DNA from: an archaeon
Lineage (GTDB): Archaea; Thermoproteota; Nitrososphaeria; Nitrososphaerales; Gagatemarchaeaceae
Reading direction: 5' to 3'
Assembly (NCBI GenBank): GCA_902812495.1
Contig: CADDZR010000001.1
Location: 1-64,000 of the forward strand
DNA: 64,000 bases
The position numbers and the translations under genes are program-made. The notes under the pieces were generated by a model. It ran no database searches. It had not been told where the DNA came from and was given only the letters and a program-made list of their open reading frames with translations. Positions 1 through 9,425 of this stretch are shown in pieces; within the stretch, counting starts at the first letter, position 1; each line of letters starts with the position of its first letter.

Positions 1-229
1 ATGTTAAGGCTAAAGGTGGATTCAGTACTGGCACAAGTATCAAGAGAGTAATGATTGTGAATACATGCATATAGACTGTTGTGTTGTAGTGGCCCACTTT
101 CTCAGACTGGTAACGTGAAAGGTAGTCGGAGGTTCCCCAACAGAAGGCTGTCGCAAGCCCAAAGAGTAAAAAACCGTAAACCATCCACAAACGCACTCAA
201 CTAGGTGTATAAATTGGTTTAGCATTCAA
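1..229. other. no clear gene; possible decayed transposase tail
   Basis: No intact gene is visible. The + strand reads in broken pieces, for example a short run ending VVGGSPTEGCRKPKE then a stop around position 168. Proline/glycine-rich tails of this sort end some IS605-type TnpB proteins, and the stretch lies directly before hairpins that resemble a transposon right end, so a decayed tnpB 3' end is possible. This is inference from layout, not a recognised domain. A 61-residue open frame on the minus strand (40-225) has no recognisable motif. Confidence 0.2.
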
Positions 230-265
230 GATACAAATCAATCGACATCCCTCCTACCATTCAAA

Positions 266-360
266 TAGGAGATTCCCCATTATATCGGGGAATTCTGGTT
301 TATGCTTCTAATTATTAGAAGCAAAAACCTCTCTCACGCTTCAGTGTGAGAGGATGTCAG
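266..360 (+). repeat. three-hairpin repeat resembling an IS200/IS605-type right end
   Basis: Three hairpins follow each other: TTCCCC/GGGGAA around ATTATATC at 273-292, the near-perfect palindrome GCTTCTAAT-T-ATTAGAAGC at about 304-322, and a CCTCTC...GAGAGG stem at about 328-353, followed by ATGTCAG. The first hairpin with its flank recurs almost identically near 16630-16656 and, in reverse and diverged, near 10610-10640. Dispersed, palindrome-rich elements of this kind are often non-autonomous relatives of IS200/IS605. No transposase is present. Confidence 0.5.
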
Positions 361-378
361 TATTACTAAATACCCCCG

Positions 379-1833
379 CTATCCTGTTAAGTCCTTTTGG
401 TAGTACTTTGCCCATGCGTTGTTAATTACGAACGAGAATCGCTTCCCTATGACCTTCTCCAACCATATAGGGATTAAGAACTTCCGATTGACATTAAAGT
501 ATCTGTAGTACTTATCGTCTTCCTGTTTGCTGTCCTGCATTACTTGCCTAGCGACAAAGTCACCGCAGAATGTTGCCCAGGGAAGCCCTACGCAGCCTAG
601 AACTCTATGGACCCAAGGTGTATCAGGTTCTTTGAGCACTGTTGGAAGAAGGTCCCTTGTCATATCGATCCTTCCCATCCAGAACTGGATGAATCTAATG
701 GAACGGAGTTGTGGAAATGCAGACCTAAAACCTGAAATGACGTGGTCAATTACTCTGGATGTTGTAGTGTCTTTTCTTGCATAGGTTGTCATCAGGCTTC
801 CCCCACCAAGAAGAAGCCGCTTGTCACCTGTAAGCCTATAGTAGGAATAGATAAGGTCCGAGTCCCAGCACTGGAACGGTTCCGATGGAAACATAGAGTT
901 TTGCTCAGCCATGCTCAAAGGTTCAGTAATAGAGAGAAACGTCTGCTCGTGGTAAACATTCCAATAGTAAGGATTAAGCTCTGGGCCCAGCTTATCTGCA
1001 CAAAATATAATCTGATCAGCTGTGACAGAGCCCATATGAGTCCTTACAGTATGTCCAGAAAAAGCTAAAGCCCTAGTTGATTCATAGATTTCCACTCCGG
1101 CATCCAGTAACATCCCTTTGACTCCTTGCGCATATCTCAAAGCATCTATCCCATACGTGTCTCTGTACCTTACAGCAGCTGTGTACTTGCGGCTTCCTAT
1201 TACTTCAGTAAGGTCTTCGCCAAAGTATGTCTGTGACTCATAGCCTAACTTCTTTCTAGAAGCGTCTTCTTCTTTGACTGCCTTCATCCCACCTCTCCCC
1301 TTTCCAAGAAAAAGGCTGTCCTGCTTCTGAAGGTCACAATCGATTCCTCCACTCTTGATAAGGTTGAGCATCCTTTGTATCCCTCTAACCGGAACCTCCC
1401 AGAGGTCTTTTGCTCCTTGGGTCCCGAAGCGACGAACCAATTGTGAAAGTTCAAGTTCACTGTCTGGAGTAAGAAATCCTGCACTCTTTCCTGTAGAGCT
1501 TCCACCACAAATATTTGCTTCGATTAGAACTACTTTCTTTCCCGATCCAGCTAACCTAGCTGCTGCAGCTAATCCTGCTGCTCCGCCACCTACGATAAGT
1601 ATGTCACGTTTTATTTCTCCCCGGAGTGGCGGTTGGATGGGGCGTTTGGTCCCGATTAATGTAGTGAACCACCAGTTCTGAAGGAGCATCTCCATCCATC
1701 TATCTATCTCCATTAAAAGGATTCCAATTCTCGCCTCAATTTTCGACTTTCCAGATTCGTAGTCCTTAATTCCACTCTGTGAATACATTTTATAGGACAT
1801 AGACCTCATGGTATACTTGCAGCGCAAAACCAT
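379..1833 (-). CDS. FAD-dependent oxidoreductase (DAO/GlpA-like family)
   Basis: The protein has a Rossmann dinucleotide-binding motif, ILIVGGGAAGLAAAARLAGSGK, about residues 79-100, followed by an acidic residue ending strand 2 (VVLIEAN), the pattern of the D-amino-acid-oxidase/glycine-oxidase fold. Near the C-terminus a second nucleotide-contacting stretch (VLGCVGLPWATFCGDFVARQV) fits the family. The N-terminal 75 residues include WWFTTL and RPPLRG-like segments as in gamma-glutamylputrescine-oxidoreductase-type proteins, so it probably oxidises an amine or amino acid; the substrate is not readable. The gene stands alone between repeats. Several Met codons in the first 45 residues make the start uncertain; 484 residues is the longest option. 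Confidence 0.8.
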   Translation of the reverse strand: MVLRCKYTMRSMSYKMYSQSGIKDYESGKSKIEARIGILLMEIDRWMEMLLQNWWFTTLIGTKRPIQPPLRGEIKRDILIVGGGAAGLAAAARLAGSGKKVVLIEANICGGSSTGKSAGFLTPDSELELSQLVRRFGTQGAKDLWEVPVRGIQRMLNLIKSGGIDCDLQKQDSLFLGKGRGGMKAVKEEDASRKKLGYESQTYFGEDLTEVIGSRKYTAAVRYRDTYGIDALRYAQGVKGMLLDAGVEIYESTRALAFSGHTVRTHMGSVTADQIIFCADKLGPELNPYYWNVYHEQTFLSITEPLSMAEQNSMFPSEPFQCWDSDLIYSYYRLTGDKRLLLGGGSLMTTYARKDTTTSRVIDHVISGFRSAFPQLRSIRFIQFWMGRIDMTRDLLPTVLKEPDTPWVHRVLGCVGLPWATFCGDFVARQVMQDSKQEDDKYYRYFNVNRKFLIPIWLEKVIGKRFSFVINNAWAKYYQKDLTG

Positions 1834-2052
1834 GAACCAAAACTGGAGTTTTCGTACTCGACCACGGTTCTATCAAAGGAACCTTTTCTTGCAGGGAGGA
1901 ATGATTGGTAAATATATAGATCGTGTGTTTGAAATTGAATTTATCCTTGACACACTCTCGCACTAAAGCGCATGAGGTTCTTGCTTCTATTGAAAGCATG
2001 ATGATGGTACCATCACCCTGTTAGACCTGCAGACTGCTATGGCTAGCTGCTG

Positions 2053-2283
2053 TTGCCGACTGTGGATGACATCAGTTCAATTTCTTACAGAATTTTTGAT
2101 GTCCCTGCATGGGTGGTTGATGGGTATTCCGAGGTCTGGCAAAGGAATCTCGAAGAAAAGTTTGAAAGGATTGAAGATAAAACGAAAAAGGTCGAAATCA
2201 ATGTCAAGACAAATGGGGAGAAGGAAGGAACTCAAAAAAAGGTAAAAGAAACAGAAGCTAAAGAGAAGACGATAAACAACTAA
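2053..2283 (+). CDS. small charged protein of unknown function, possibly decaying
   Basis: The TTG-initiated frame gives 76 residues: an ordinary-looking first half (SISYRIFDVPAWVVDGYSEV) and a very Lys/Glu-rich second half likely to be helical or disordered. I recognise no family. Codon composition looks coding. The same frame continues past the stop with VVVYVAKAFFEDNK before another stop, and a frameshifted helical segment follows, so this may be the front of a broken longer gene. Start codon choice is weak. Confidence 0.4.
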   Translation: MPTVDDISSISYRIFDVPAWVVDGYSEVWQRNLEEKFERIEDKTKKVEINVKTNGEKEGTQKKVKETEAKEKTINN

Positions 2284-2555
2284 GTGGTAGTGTATGTGGC
2301 TAAAGCATTTTTTGAAGACAACAAAACTACTTCGTAATACGAATATCGAGTACTAGCAAGAAACGTTGAGACACTTCATTGCATAAAGATATACTGCAAA
2401 ACACAATTGACACAATTGGACAAGAAGTTGCCTATCATGTCCAGCAACTACAGAATCTAATGGATAAAATTAATGAGTTCTTAGAAGACATACGATCCGA
2501 AATAGCCACCCAACTTCCACCAGCTCAGCTGGACAGTGTACAGAGATACACATGA
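2284..2555 (+). pseudogene. broken helical protein remnant
   Basis: A frame continuing from the upstream small gene reads MAKAFFEDNKTTS, stop, then YEYRVLARNVETLH. After a shift of frame near 2379, coding-like sequence continues as HKDILQNTIDTIGQEV... to a TGA at 2553-2555. The second piece (58 residues from a TTG at 2379) has a heptad-like helical pattern. One in-frame stop and one frameshift interrupting sensible sequence suggest gene decay, but two tiny genes are also possible. No family recognised. Confidence 0.35.
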
Positions 2556-2558
2556 AGG

Positions 2559-2566
2559 TTTATAAG
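2559..2566 (+). promoter_or_regulatory. TATA box of the trp operon
   Basis: TTTATAAG is centred near 2562, predicting transcription from about 2589. That is upstream of a GTG codon at 2602 but downstream of the ATG at 2572, so GTG 2602 is the better trpE start. No leader peptide rich in Trp or attenuator hairpin is seen. Confidence 0.55.
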
Positions 2567-2601
2567 TATGCATGAGATGCAGCCAATGGTCATGGGTATG
2601 G

Positions 2602-4002
2602 GTGATAACCTTTGGTAGTGTTCTCGAGTTCAGCCCTACCTCTCTGAAAGTAGAGAAGCTTAACCTCAACTTAACCCCGCAGGAGTTCTTCGCAAATATC
2701 AAGCAGGAGAACGAGATAGCTTTCTTGCTCGAGTCTTCTACGGGGAGTAGCAGGCTGGCAGAGTATTCTTTCATTGGGTTCGACCCTGTAGTGACATTTG
2801 CAGTGATAGATGGTAAGGCTGAGGTGAGGAACAGGAAGACAGGGACTAATGAGAGATTGAGGACAGACGACCCACTTGGACTTCTCAGGCGGCTAGTGCC
2901 TCCAAACTCTGTCAGCTCTCTGTTCAGGTTTACAGGAGGGGCTGTGGGCTATGTTTCCTACGACTCTGTCAGATACATGGAAAGCATCGAACCGCCAGAG
3001 AGGGGGTATTTCTCCCTCCCTGAGATGGAGTTCGGTGTTTTCACTGACGGCGTTGTATTCGACCACCTGAGGTGCGAGTCATATTACTACACACTTGGTG
3101 AGAGCAGGTTGGAGGAGGTGAAGAGGTTTGCTACTAAGGAGAGAAAGATAGGCCGAGCCCATTTTTCAAGTCCAAAAATCTCTGTTAGCAGGGAGAGGTT
3201 CGTAGAGATGGTGGAGAGGGCGAAGGAGTATATATTTGCTGGCGATGTGTTCCAGGTTGTCCTCTCGAAGAGGTACGAACTCGAGTCCGAAGGTGACATG
3301 ATGGGCTTCTACTCCGCGCTGAGCAAGCTAAACCCCTCGCCATACATGTACTTCATGAAATTCGACGACAGGCAGGTTGTGGGGTCCAGCCCTGAGATGT
3401 TAGTTAGGGTAGAGCACGGCCGTGTGGAAACTTACCCTATAGCTGGCACCAGAAAGTCGTATGAGGACAATGAAAAGAATGAACAGCATGCTGAGGAGCT
3501 TCTTGCTGACGAGAAGGAGAGGGCAGAGCATACAATGCTTGTTGACCTTGCTAGGAACGATATTGGTAGGGTCTCAAAGTTCGGGTCAGTGAGCGTACCT
3601 GAGTTCTTTACTATCCAGAGGTTCAGCCACGTTCAGCACATCGTGTCTCGTGTGGTTGGAGAGTTGAAGGAGGGGCTCTGCTCATACGACGCTTTCAGTT
3701 CTGTTTTCCCAGCTGGGACTGTGTCTGGTGCTCCGAAGGTAAGGGCAATGGAGATAATACGCGAGCTTGAGATGGAAAGGAGGGGGCCCTATGCTGGTGC
3801 GGTAGGCTATTTCTCGCTCAACGGTAACGCGGACTTCGCAATATCCATAAGGACACTCGTGGCTCAGGGAAGGAGATGCTCTATCCAGACAGGAGCAGGG
3901 ATAGTTGCGGACTCTGTGCCTGAGAGAGAATGGGAGGAGACAGAGGCAAAGGCTGCAGCTCTTTTGGCCGCGGCTAAGCTTGCAAGTGGTGAAGCAGAAT
4001 GA
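2602..4002 (+). CDS. trpE: anthranilate synthase component I
   Basis: TrpE converts chorismate to anthranilate using ammonia supplied by TrpG, the first step of tryptophan synthesis. The N-terminal LLES motif (in AFLLESSTG), which forms the tryptophan feedback site in this family, is present. The chorismate-binding half has [13 protein letters not shown], the PIAGTRK segment, [12 protein letters not shown], and [16 protein letters not shown], all characteristic. About 466 residues is normal. An ATG at 2572 would add ten residues but lies before the predicted transcription start. First gene of a seven-gene operon; its end overlaps trpG by 4 nt (ATGA). Confidence 0.96.
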   Translation: MITFGSVLEFSPTSLKVEKLNLNLTPQEFFANIKQENEIAFLLESSTGSSRLAEYSFIGFDPVVTFAVIDGKAEVRNRKTGTNERLRTDDPLGLLRRLVPPNSVSSLFRFTGGAVGYVSYDSVRYMESIEPPERGYFSLPEMEFGVFTDGVVFDHLRCESYYYTLGESRLEEVKRFATKERKIGRAHFSSPKISVSRERFVEMVERAKEYIFAGDVFQVVLSKRYELESEGDMMGFYSALSKLNPSPYMYFMKFDDRQVVGSSPEMLVRVEHGRVETYPIAGTRKSYEDNEKNEQHAEELLADEKERAEHTMLVDLARNDIGRVSKFGSVSVPEFFTIQRFSHVQHIVSRVVGELKEGLCSYDAFSSVFPAGTVSGAPKVRAMEIIRELEMERRGPYAGAVGYFSLNGNADFAISIRTLVAQGRRCSIQTGAGIVADSVPEREWEETEAKAAALLAAAKLASGEAE

Positions 4003-4583
4003 AGGTGCTGATAATAGACAACTATGACTCATTTGTGTACAACCTAGCACAGTACGTGGGTGCTCTCGGGGCAGATCCTGTTGTAAAGAGGAACGACGAA
4101 ATAACAGTTGAAGATGCCCTTAACCTCTCGCCAGAAAGGATAATCATCTCTCCAGGGCCTGGCAGTCCTAATAGTAGGAGGTACTTCGGAGTATGCGAGG
4201 ATGTGCTCAAGAGCATGAGCAAAGAGATACCAACTCTAGGTGTCTGCCTCGGGAACCAGGGAATAGCTTACGTGTTTGGGGCAAGGGTTGTGAGGGCGGA
4301 GAAAGTGATGCATGGAAAGACAAGCAAGATAGTTCATGACGGGGCAGGGATATACAGAGGAGTGAAGAATCCTGTTGTAGGCGCTAGATACCACTCGCTT
4401 GTAATCGACAAGAGGACAATACCTGACTGCTTGAAGGTTACGGCAATCTCTCTTGACGATGGCCAAGTGATGGGTGTTAGGCACAGGAAGTACCCGATAG
4501 AGGGAATACAGTTCCATCCTGAATCTGTGATTACAGAGGAAGGGATGAAGATAGTTAAGAACTTCTTAAGTGGATGTGTATGA
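3999..4583 (+). CDS. trpG: anthranilate synthase component II (glutamine amidotransferase)
   Basis: Class I glutamine amidotransferase subunit that hydrolyses glutamine and channels ammonia to TrpE. The start IIDNYDSFVYNL and the PGPGSP oxyanion-loop region are typical. The nucleophile is the Cys in GVCLGNQ, where most family members have GVCLGHQ; the His-to-Asn change is not in the catalytic triad. The triad His and Glu are in QFHPES. 194 residues is the usual length of a free-standing TrpG. The start overlaps the trpE stop by 4 nt, so translation is probably coupled. Confidence 0.96.
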   Translation: MKVLIIDNYDSFVYNLAQYVGALGADPVVKRNDEITVEDALNLSPERIIISPGPGSPNSRRYFGVCEDVLKSMSKEIPTLGVCLGNQGIAYVFGARVVRAEKVMHGKTSKIVHDGAGIYRGVKNPVVGARYHSLVIDKRTIPDCLKVTAISLDDGQVMGVRHRKYPIEGIQFHPESVITEEGMKIVKNFLSGCV

Positions 4584-5635
4584 TAAGGGAGGCAATAGCT
4601 ACACTCGTCGAAAAGAGGAACCTCACGGAGCTTGAGGTTGAAGGATGCGTTAAGGAGATAGCAACAGGTGAGGCGACTCCTGCACAGATAGGTGCATTAC
4701 TAGCTTCCTTGAGGTGCAAGGGTGAGACGATAGAAGAGATAGTTGCATTCGCCTCATCATTGAGGGAGCTGGCAGTGAGGATAAAACCTACTTCAAGAGG
4801 TAGGCTCATTGACACATGCGGGACTGGCGGTGATGGCTCTATGACTTTCAACGTGAGCACTCTGTCTGCCATAGTTGCTGCTGGTGCTGGAGCTATTGTG
4901 GCGAAACATGGAAACAGGTCTGTGACAAGCAGATGTGGGAGTGCAGACTTGCTTGAACAACTTGGCTTCAATCTTGCTGTTGGGCCTGAGAAAGTAAAGG
5001 AGTCTATAGAGAAAGCAGGTATCGGGTTTATGTTCGCACCCACTTTCCATCCCGCGATGAAGAGTGTCGCACATGTGAGGAGGGAGATAGGAGTCAGGAC
5101 AGTATTCAACGTGATGGGGCCGCTTACCAACCCTGCTGGCGTAGATGCCCAAGTCGTTGGTGTCTATTCTGCTTCCCTTACTCCAAAGATTGCTGATGTC
5201 TTAAAGAGGCTCGGAACTAAGGAGGCAATTGTCGTCCATGGGCTGGAAGGTATAGATGAGGTCTCTGCCACACACAGGACAATTATCTCATGGCTGAAGG
5301 ATGGCGTGGTAACAACAAAGGAGTATACACCAGAAGAGTTAGGAGTGCGGGGTAGGGTAGAGGGCAGCATGACTGTCTTGAGTCCTGAACACGCGGTAAA
5401 GGTTGCCCTTGGTTTGCTAACAGGAAGCTCTGTACAGAGTGTGGTCAAGGAGACAGTACTTGTCAACTCCGCTGCAGCGCTCATTGTGTCTGGCATCGCG
5501 GGAAGCTTTAGGGAAGGAGTCGAGATTGCAAGGGAGTCTTTAGAGAGTGGCTCAGCCCTCAAAAAGCTTGAGCAACTTGTTAAGTTAAGCGGGGGGAGCT
5601 TGGAGAGGCTGGAGGAATATGAGGCAAGAGTCTGA
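4574..5635 (+). CDS. trpD: anthranilate phosphoribosyltransferase
   Basis: TrpD transfers the phosphoribosyl group of PRPP to anthranilate. Family motifs are complete: DTCGTGGDG for PRPP binding (about residues 77-85), KHGNRSVTSRCGSADLLE, and the second metal/anthranilate region with KEAIVVHGLEGIDEVS. The 353 residues are slightly longer than the usual 330-345. The gene begins 10 nt inside trpG; a second Met at residue 3 is an equally good start. It is the stand-alone form, not the TrpGD fusion found in some bacteria. Confidence 0.96.
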   Translation: MCMIREAIATLVEKRNLTELEVEGCVKEIATGEATPAQIGALLASLRCKGETIEEIVAFASSLRELAVRIKPTSRGRLIDTCGTGGDGSMTFNVSTLSAIVAAGAGAIVAKHGNRSVTSRCGSADLLEQLGFNLAVGPEKVKESIEKAGIGFMFAPTFHPAMKSVAHVRREIGVRTVFNVMGPLTNPAGVDAQVVGVYSASLTPKIADVLKRLGTKEAIVVHGLEGIDEVSATHRTIISWLKDGVVTTKEYTPEELGVRGRVEGSMTVLSPEHAVKVALGLLTGSSVQSVVKETVLVNSAAALIVSGIAGSFREGVEIARESLESGSALKKLEQLVKLSGGSLERLEEYEARV

Positions 5636-6416
5636 GAGTTTCCTCTCTTACCTAGTATCTGCTGCTAGGGAAACTGTGAAGTCAGGGTACTACTCAGTAG
5701 AGCCAAGTACCAAAAAGAAGAGGAGGAGCCTGTTAGCAGTAGTGAAGAAAGGAGTTGAGGGGAGGAGCAAACTGATAGCAGAGGTCAAATTCAAGTCTCC
5801 TACGGAGGGAAAGCTAGCAGAAGGGGATGCCACTTCCATAGCCCTAGAGTACCAGAGGGGAGGAGCAGTTGCAGTGTCTGTTCTAACAGAACCACATGCC
5901 TTCGGCGGGAGGCTGGAGCACCTTGCGGCTGTGAAGGAAACTGTTGAGCTCCCAGTACTGATGAAAGATGTTGTTGTCGACAGGAAGCAGGTCGAGGCTG
6001 CAGCTAGACTTGGGGCAGATGCCATTCTGCTAATAATGTCTATCTTTCAGAGAGGAATGGCAGAGCAGGGGCTGGACGAGATGGTTGAACTTGCGCACTC
6101 TCTTGGTCTGGAAGTCTTTCTTGAAGTGCATAACGAGGATGAGTACATAAGTGCTCTCAGTAGCGGTGCGGACATTGTAGGGATAAACAACAGGAGCCTT
6201 GATACACTTCATGTCACACTTGATGTCTCAATAGAACTGCTCTCGAAGCATCCTCACAAGAAGCCTGTTGTCTGCGAGAGCGGGATAAAGACAAGAGAGC
6301 AAATATTGATGCTGGAGTCCCTTGGTGCAGATGCATTCCTTGTCGGGTCACACTTGATGAAGTCTCGGAATAGGGTAGGTGCAGTAATGGAGCTGACTGG
6401 TGGTAAGAATTGGTGA
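5619..6416 (+). CDS. trpC: indole-3-glycerol-phosphate synthase
   Basis: TIM-barrel enzyme closing the ring of carboxyphenylamino-deoxyribulose-phosphate to give indole-3-glycerol phosphate. Readable signatures are EVKFKSPTEGKL with the first catalytic Lys and Glu, LMKDVVVDRKQ with the catalytic Lys on strand 3, VGINNRSLDTL, and VCESGIKT before the phosphate-binding turn GADAFLVGSHLM. 265 residues matches the monofunctional archaeal enzyme. It overlaps trpD by 17 nt and the next gene by 4 nt (GTGA). Confidence 0.96.
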   Translation: MRQESESFLSYLVSAARETVKSGYYSVEPSTKKKRRSLLAVVKKGVEGRSKLIAEVKFKSPTEGKLAEGDATSIALEYQRGGAVAVSVLTEPHAFGGRLEHLAAVKETVELPVLMKDVVVDRKQVEAAARLGADAILLIMSIFQRGMAEQGLDEMVELAHSLGLEVFLEVHNEDEYISALSSGADIVGINNRSLDTLHVTLDVSIELLSKHPHKKPVVCESGIKTREQILMLESLGADAFLVGSHLMKSRNRVGAVMELTGGKNW

Positions 6417-7045
6417 GAGTCAAGGTCTGCGGTCTTACAAACGAGGAGGATATAGACGCAGCTGTCCATGCAGGTGTTGACGCTGTGGGAGTAGTAGTTG
6501 GGTTTAGCAGTTCCCCGAGGAACATGACTCTCGATGCAGCCTCGAGGTTATTCAGACGTGTGCCTCCATTTGTCTGCAAGGTCCTAGTGACAACCGTAGA
6601 CATAGTAAAAAGAGAGACAGATACAATAAAGAGGCTTGCTCCCTGCGCTATCCAGATCTACGGTGAGGTAGAGAGGCCAGCCTTTATCCGAGAGAGAACC
6701 GGTGCATCACTAATCCTTCCTTTCAGGGTAGGTGGAGGAAAGGGACCTGAAAAGGAGAAGGTAAGGCAGTTCGACGCAGTACTTACAGACACCTACGACA
6801 GCACAGCTCTCGGCGGAACAGGCAGGGTCTCAGACTGGAATTTTTGCAGGGCTCTCAGGGACGAGATAACACCAATTCCACTCATTCTTTCTGGAGGACT
6901 GAATCCTAGGAACGTAGCAGAGGCTGTGAGGGTTGTCGAGCCCTACGCTGTAGACGTTTCGTCAGGTGTTGAGTTATCTCCTGGGAAGAAGGACATGTCC
7001 AAGATGAAGGAGTTCGTGAAAGAGGTAAGGAGAGCCTCATGGTAA
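6413..7045 (+). CDS. trpF: phosphoribosylanthranilate isomerase
   Basis: Small TIM-barrel isomerase that performs the Amadori rearrangement between TrpD and TrpC. It begins with the hallmark [11 protein letters not shown] containing the catalytic Cys. The catalytic Asp lies in [11 protein letters not shown], and the phosphate loops are [12 protein letters not shown] and [12 protein letters not shown]. The GTG at 6413 makes a 4-nt overlap (GTGA) with the trpC stop and is preferred over the TTG one codon earlier. About 210 residues, as expected. Confidence 0.95.
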   Translation: MRVKVCGLTNEEDIDAAVHAGVDAVGVVVGFSSSPRNMTLDAASRLFRRVPPFVCKVLVTTVDIVKRETDTIKRLAPCAIQIYGEVERPAFIRERTGASLILPFRVGGGKGPEKEKVRQFDAVLTDTYDSTALGGTGRVSDWNFCRALRDEITPIPLILSGGLNPRNVAEAVRVVEPYAVDVSSGVELSPGKKDMSKMKEFVKEVRRASW

Positions 7046-8226
7046 TAAAGTACCCAAGGAATGGAAGGTTCGGAAGGTTCGGAGGGCAGTTTGTCCCCGA
7101 GACACTTATGCCAGCTGTGAGGGAGCTTGAGAGAGCATACCTGAGGTACAGGAGGGAGAGAAGATTCGTGGAGGAGCTTAACGTTCTACTCAGGAGCTAC
7201 GCGGGCCGACCTACACCTCTCTATTTTGCTCCCAACATGACCAAACATGCGGGAGGTGCCAGAATATACTTGAAGAGAGAGGACCTACTACATGGAGGTG
7301 CACACAAAATAAACAACACTCTTGGTCAGTGCCTTCTTGCAAGGAAGATGGGAAAAAGAAGGGTGATAGCTGAGACTGGGGCTGGACAACATGGTGTTGC
7401 AACTGCTATGGCAGCTGCTGTTCTTGGTCTGAAGGCAGAGGTGTACATGGGTGCAGAGGACATGGAGAGGCAGAAGCTCAACGTGTTCAGGATGGGCCTG
7501 CTAGGGGCAGAGGTCCACAGGGTGAGTACAGGTTCGAGGACACTGAAGGACGCAATAAACGAGGCGCTGAGAGACTGGGTCACAAACTTGGAAAGCACAC
7601 ACTACCTCATAGGTTCAGCTGTGGGTCCACATCCGTACCCTGTGATGGTCAGGGACTTTCAGAGCGTGATAGGGCAGGAAATAAGAAGTCAGATGCTGAG
7701 GGAAACAGGAAGGCTACCCAATGCTGTGGTTGCATGTGTGGGAGGGGGGAGCAACGCAATAGGAAGTTTCCACCCTTTCGTTGGGGACAAGCATGTCGAG
7801 CTGTATGGTGTGGAGGCAGGCGGTGAGGGGAAAGGTAAGAATGCTGCCCCGCTCCTAGAGGGAAGGGAAGGTGTACTACATGGGATGCTGACTTACCTAC
7901 TACAGGATTCGGAAGGCCAGGTAAGGGAAACGCGAAGTATATCAGCTGGACTCGACTATCCTGGCGTAGGGCCTGAACACGCGTACCTAAAGGAGAAAGG
8001 AAGGGCGAAGTACGTTGCAGTCTCTGACAAGCACGCACTCCGTGCTTTCCAGCTACTCTCAAGGCTTGAGGGTATAATCCCTGCCCTTGAGTCAGCGCAC
8101 GCTGTTGCATACGCAACAGAGCTGGCCAAGAGCATGAAAAAGGATGATACAGTCGTTGTCACTCTTTCTGGGAGGGGGGACAAGGACGTTCATGTAGTTG
8201 CTCGCATGACAGGCGTAGAGATTTGA
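7039..8226 (+). CDS. trpB: tryptophan synthase beta chain
   Basis: PLP enzyme joining indole with serine to make tryptophan. The PLP Lys lies in [14 protein letters not shown], the substrate loop is [13 protein letters not shown], and the phosphate-binding glycine loop is [12 protein letters not shown]. These features and the presence of trpA directly downstream identify it as the TrpB1 type that works in the alpha2-beta2 complex, rather than the stand-alone TrpB2. 395 residues is standard. It overlaps trpF by 7 nt and trpA by 4 nt (TTGA). Confidence 0.97.
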   Translation: MVIKYPRNGRFGRFGGQFVPETLMPAVRELERAYLRYRRERRFVEELNVLLRSYAGRPTPLYFAPNMTKHAGGARIYLKREDLLHGGAHKINNTLGQCLLARKMGKRRVIAETGAGQHGVATAMAAAVLGLKAEVYMGAEDMERQKLNVFRMGLLGAEVHRVSTGSRTLKDAINEALRDWVTNLESTHYLIGSAVGPHPYPVMVRDFQSVIGQEIRSQMLRETGRLPNAVVACVGGGSNAIGSFHPFVGDKHVELYGVEAGGEGKGKNAAPLLEGREGVLHGMLTYLLQDSEGQVRETRSISAGLDYPGVGPEHAYLKEKGRAKYVAVSDKHALRAFQLLSRLEGIIPALESAHAVAYATELAKSMKKDDTVVVTLSGRGDKDVHVVARMTGVEI

Positions 8227-9047
8227 GCAAGATAAAGGAGGCTTTCGAAAGGATAGGTGGCGGTGGCGCTTTAGTTGCTTACGTGATGGGAGGGGACCCT
8301 GACCCTGAGACTTCAAGCCGTGTAATAGAGGCTGTTGAAAGAGGAGGTGCCGACATCATCGAGATAGGTATACCGTTCTCAGACCCCATAGCAGACGGGA
8401 AGACTATACAGGAAGCGGGTGTAAGGGCACTAAAGTCAGGGACAAAGCCAGAGGATGTGCTCGAGATAGCCTCCTGCGTCAAAGTTCCTGTTGTCCTGAT
8501 GACTTACTACAACATAGTCCACTCGCAAGGCCTAACCCGATTCCTGGAGAGGGCAAGGGACAAGGGAGTAGACGGCCTAGTCATACCTGACCTTCCTCTC
8601 GAGGAGACAGAGGAGTACAGGAGGGCAGCGAGAGAGTTAGGGGTCGATGCAATACTTCTAGCCTCGCCTGCAACACAAGTCAGAAGAATGAAGGAGATAG
8701 CAATGAAAACTTCGGGCTTTCTCTACCTTGTCTCGCTTTACGGTGTGACAGGACAGAGGGCTGAGCTTGCCAGCGGGATTGGGAAGCTGATACAATTTGC
8801 GAAGAGGTTCACTAATGGGAGAATCCCTCTCTGTGTGGGCTTCGGCATATCGAAACCAGAACATGTATTGAGGGTTGTTGAGAAAGGGGCTGAAGGGGCA
8901 ATAGTTGGGAGCGCAATCGTTGACAGGGTGGCGCTTCTCGCGCATGGTAAGGAGGAAGTACTTCAAGAGGTGGAGTTGTATGTACACTCACTAAAGGAGG
9001 CAGCGAGAAAAGGGTTCAGAAAGAGGGAGCTTCGCAAACCTTCATGA
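8223..9047 (+). CDS. trpA: tryptophan synthase alpha chain
   Basis: TIM-barrel subunit that splits indole-3-glycerol phosphate and passes indole to TrpB. The catalytic Glu is in [16 protein letters not shown] and the catalytic Asp in [11 protein letters not shown]; loop 6 contains [11 protein letters not shown] and the phosphate site [10 protein letters not shown] and GAIVGSAIV. It starts with TTG within the trpB stop (TTGA). Last gene of the operon; its lysine/arginine-rich end ([13 protein letters not shown]) is a little longer than usual. Confidence 0.96.
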   Translation: MSKIKEAFERIGGGGALVAYVMGGDPDPETSSRVIEAVERGGADIIEIGIPFSDPIADGKTIQEAGVRALKSGTKPEDVLEIASCVKVPVVLMTYYNIVHSQGLTRFLERARDKGVDGLVIPDLPLEETEEYRRAARELGVDAILLASPATQVRRMKEIAMKTSGFLYLVSLYGVTGQRAELASGIGKLIQFAKRFTNGRIPLCVGFGISKPEHVLRVVEKGAEGAIVGSAIVDRVALLAHGKEEVLQEVELYVHSLKEAARKGFRKRELRKPS

Positions 9048-9425
9048 CGAATGGCCATCTCTTCCATAGAAATGTTTATGCCTTTTAAACATATTTTCGA
9101 AACCTTTCCTACAGTTCATTTCGATCCTTGCCTGCTAGAACGCCAACTGTTTGTGTCTTCTATGATAGATGCGTATATGCAACACAAAAGTGCAGAGAAG
9201 TTGAACCAGAGTTGGCTGAACTTTGGAGCGAGAATATTGTCTCGTGCCATTATGCTGATGGGTTAAACTTTGGTTGTGTCTAGCAATACAACATCCTATA
9301 ACATATTCAGAAACCTTACTGAATAGGCTTACCTTGATGCTGATACTTGTTGATATGTTTCTCTCTTCCCATACGCAATTTGAGCTTCTTTATCGTTTGC
9401 TGTGGTAGCTTGGATGAAATTCTCT
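9048..9425. other. intergenic region between trpA and a convergent gene
   Basis: No convincing gene. A 71-residue open frame starting at 9051, right behind trpA, has no recognisable motif and low-complexity composition. No clear hairpin terminator is seen. Confidence 0.5.

Noticed and set aside
40-225. 61-residue minus-strand frame at the left edge
   Set aside because: No recognisable domain, and its orientation does not fit the transposon-end-like hairpins to its right.
9051-9266. 71-residue frame after trpA
   Set aside because: No motif, no promoter or coupling signal, and composition unlike the neighbouring genes.
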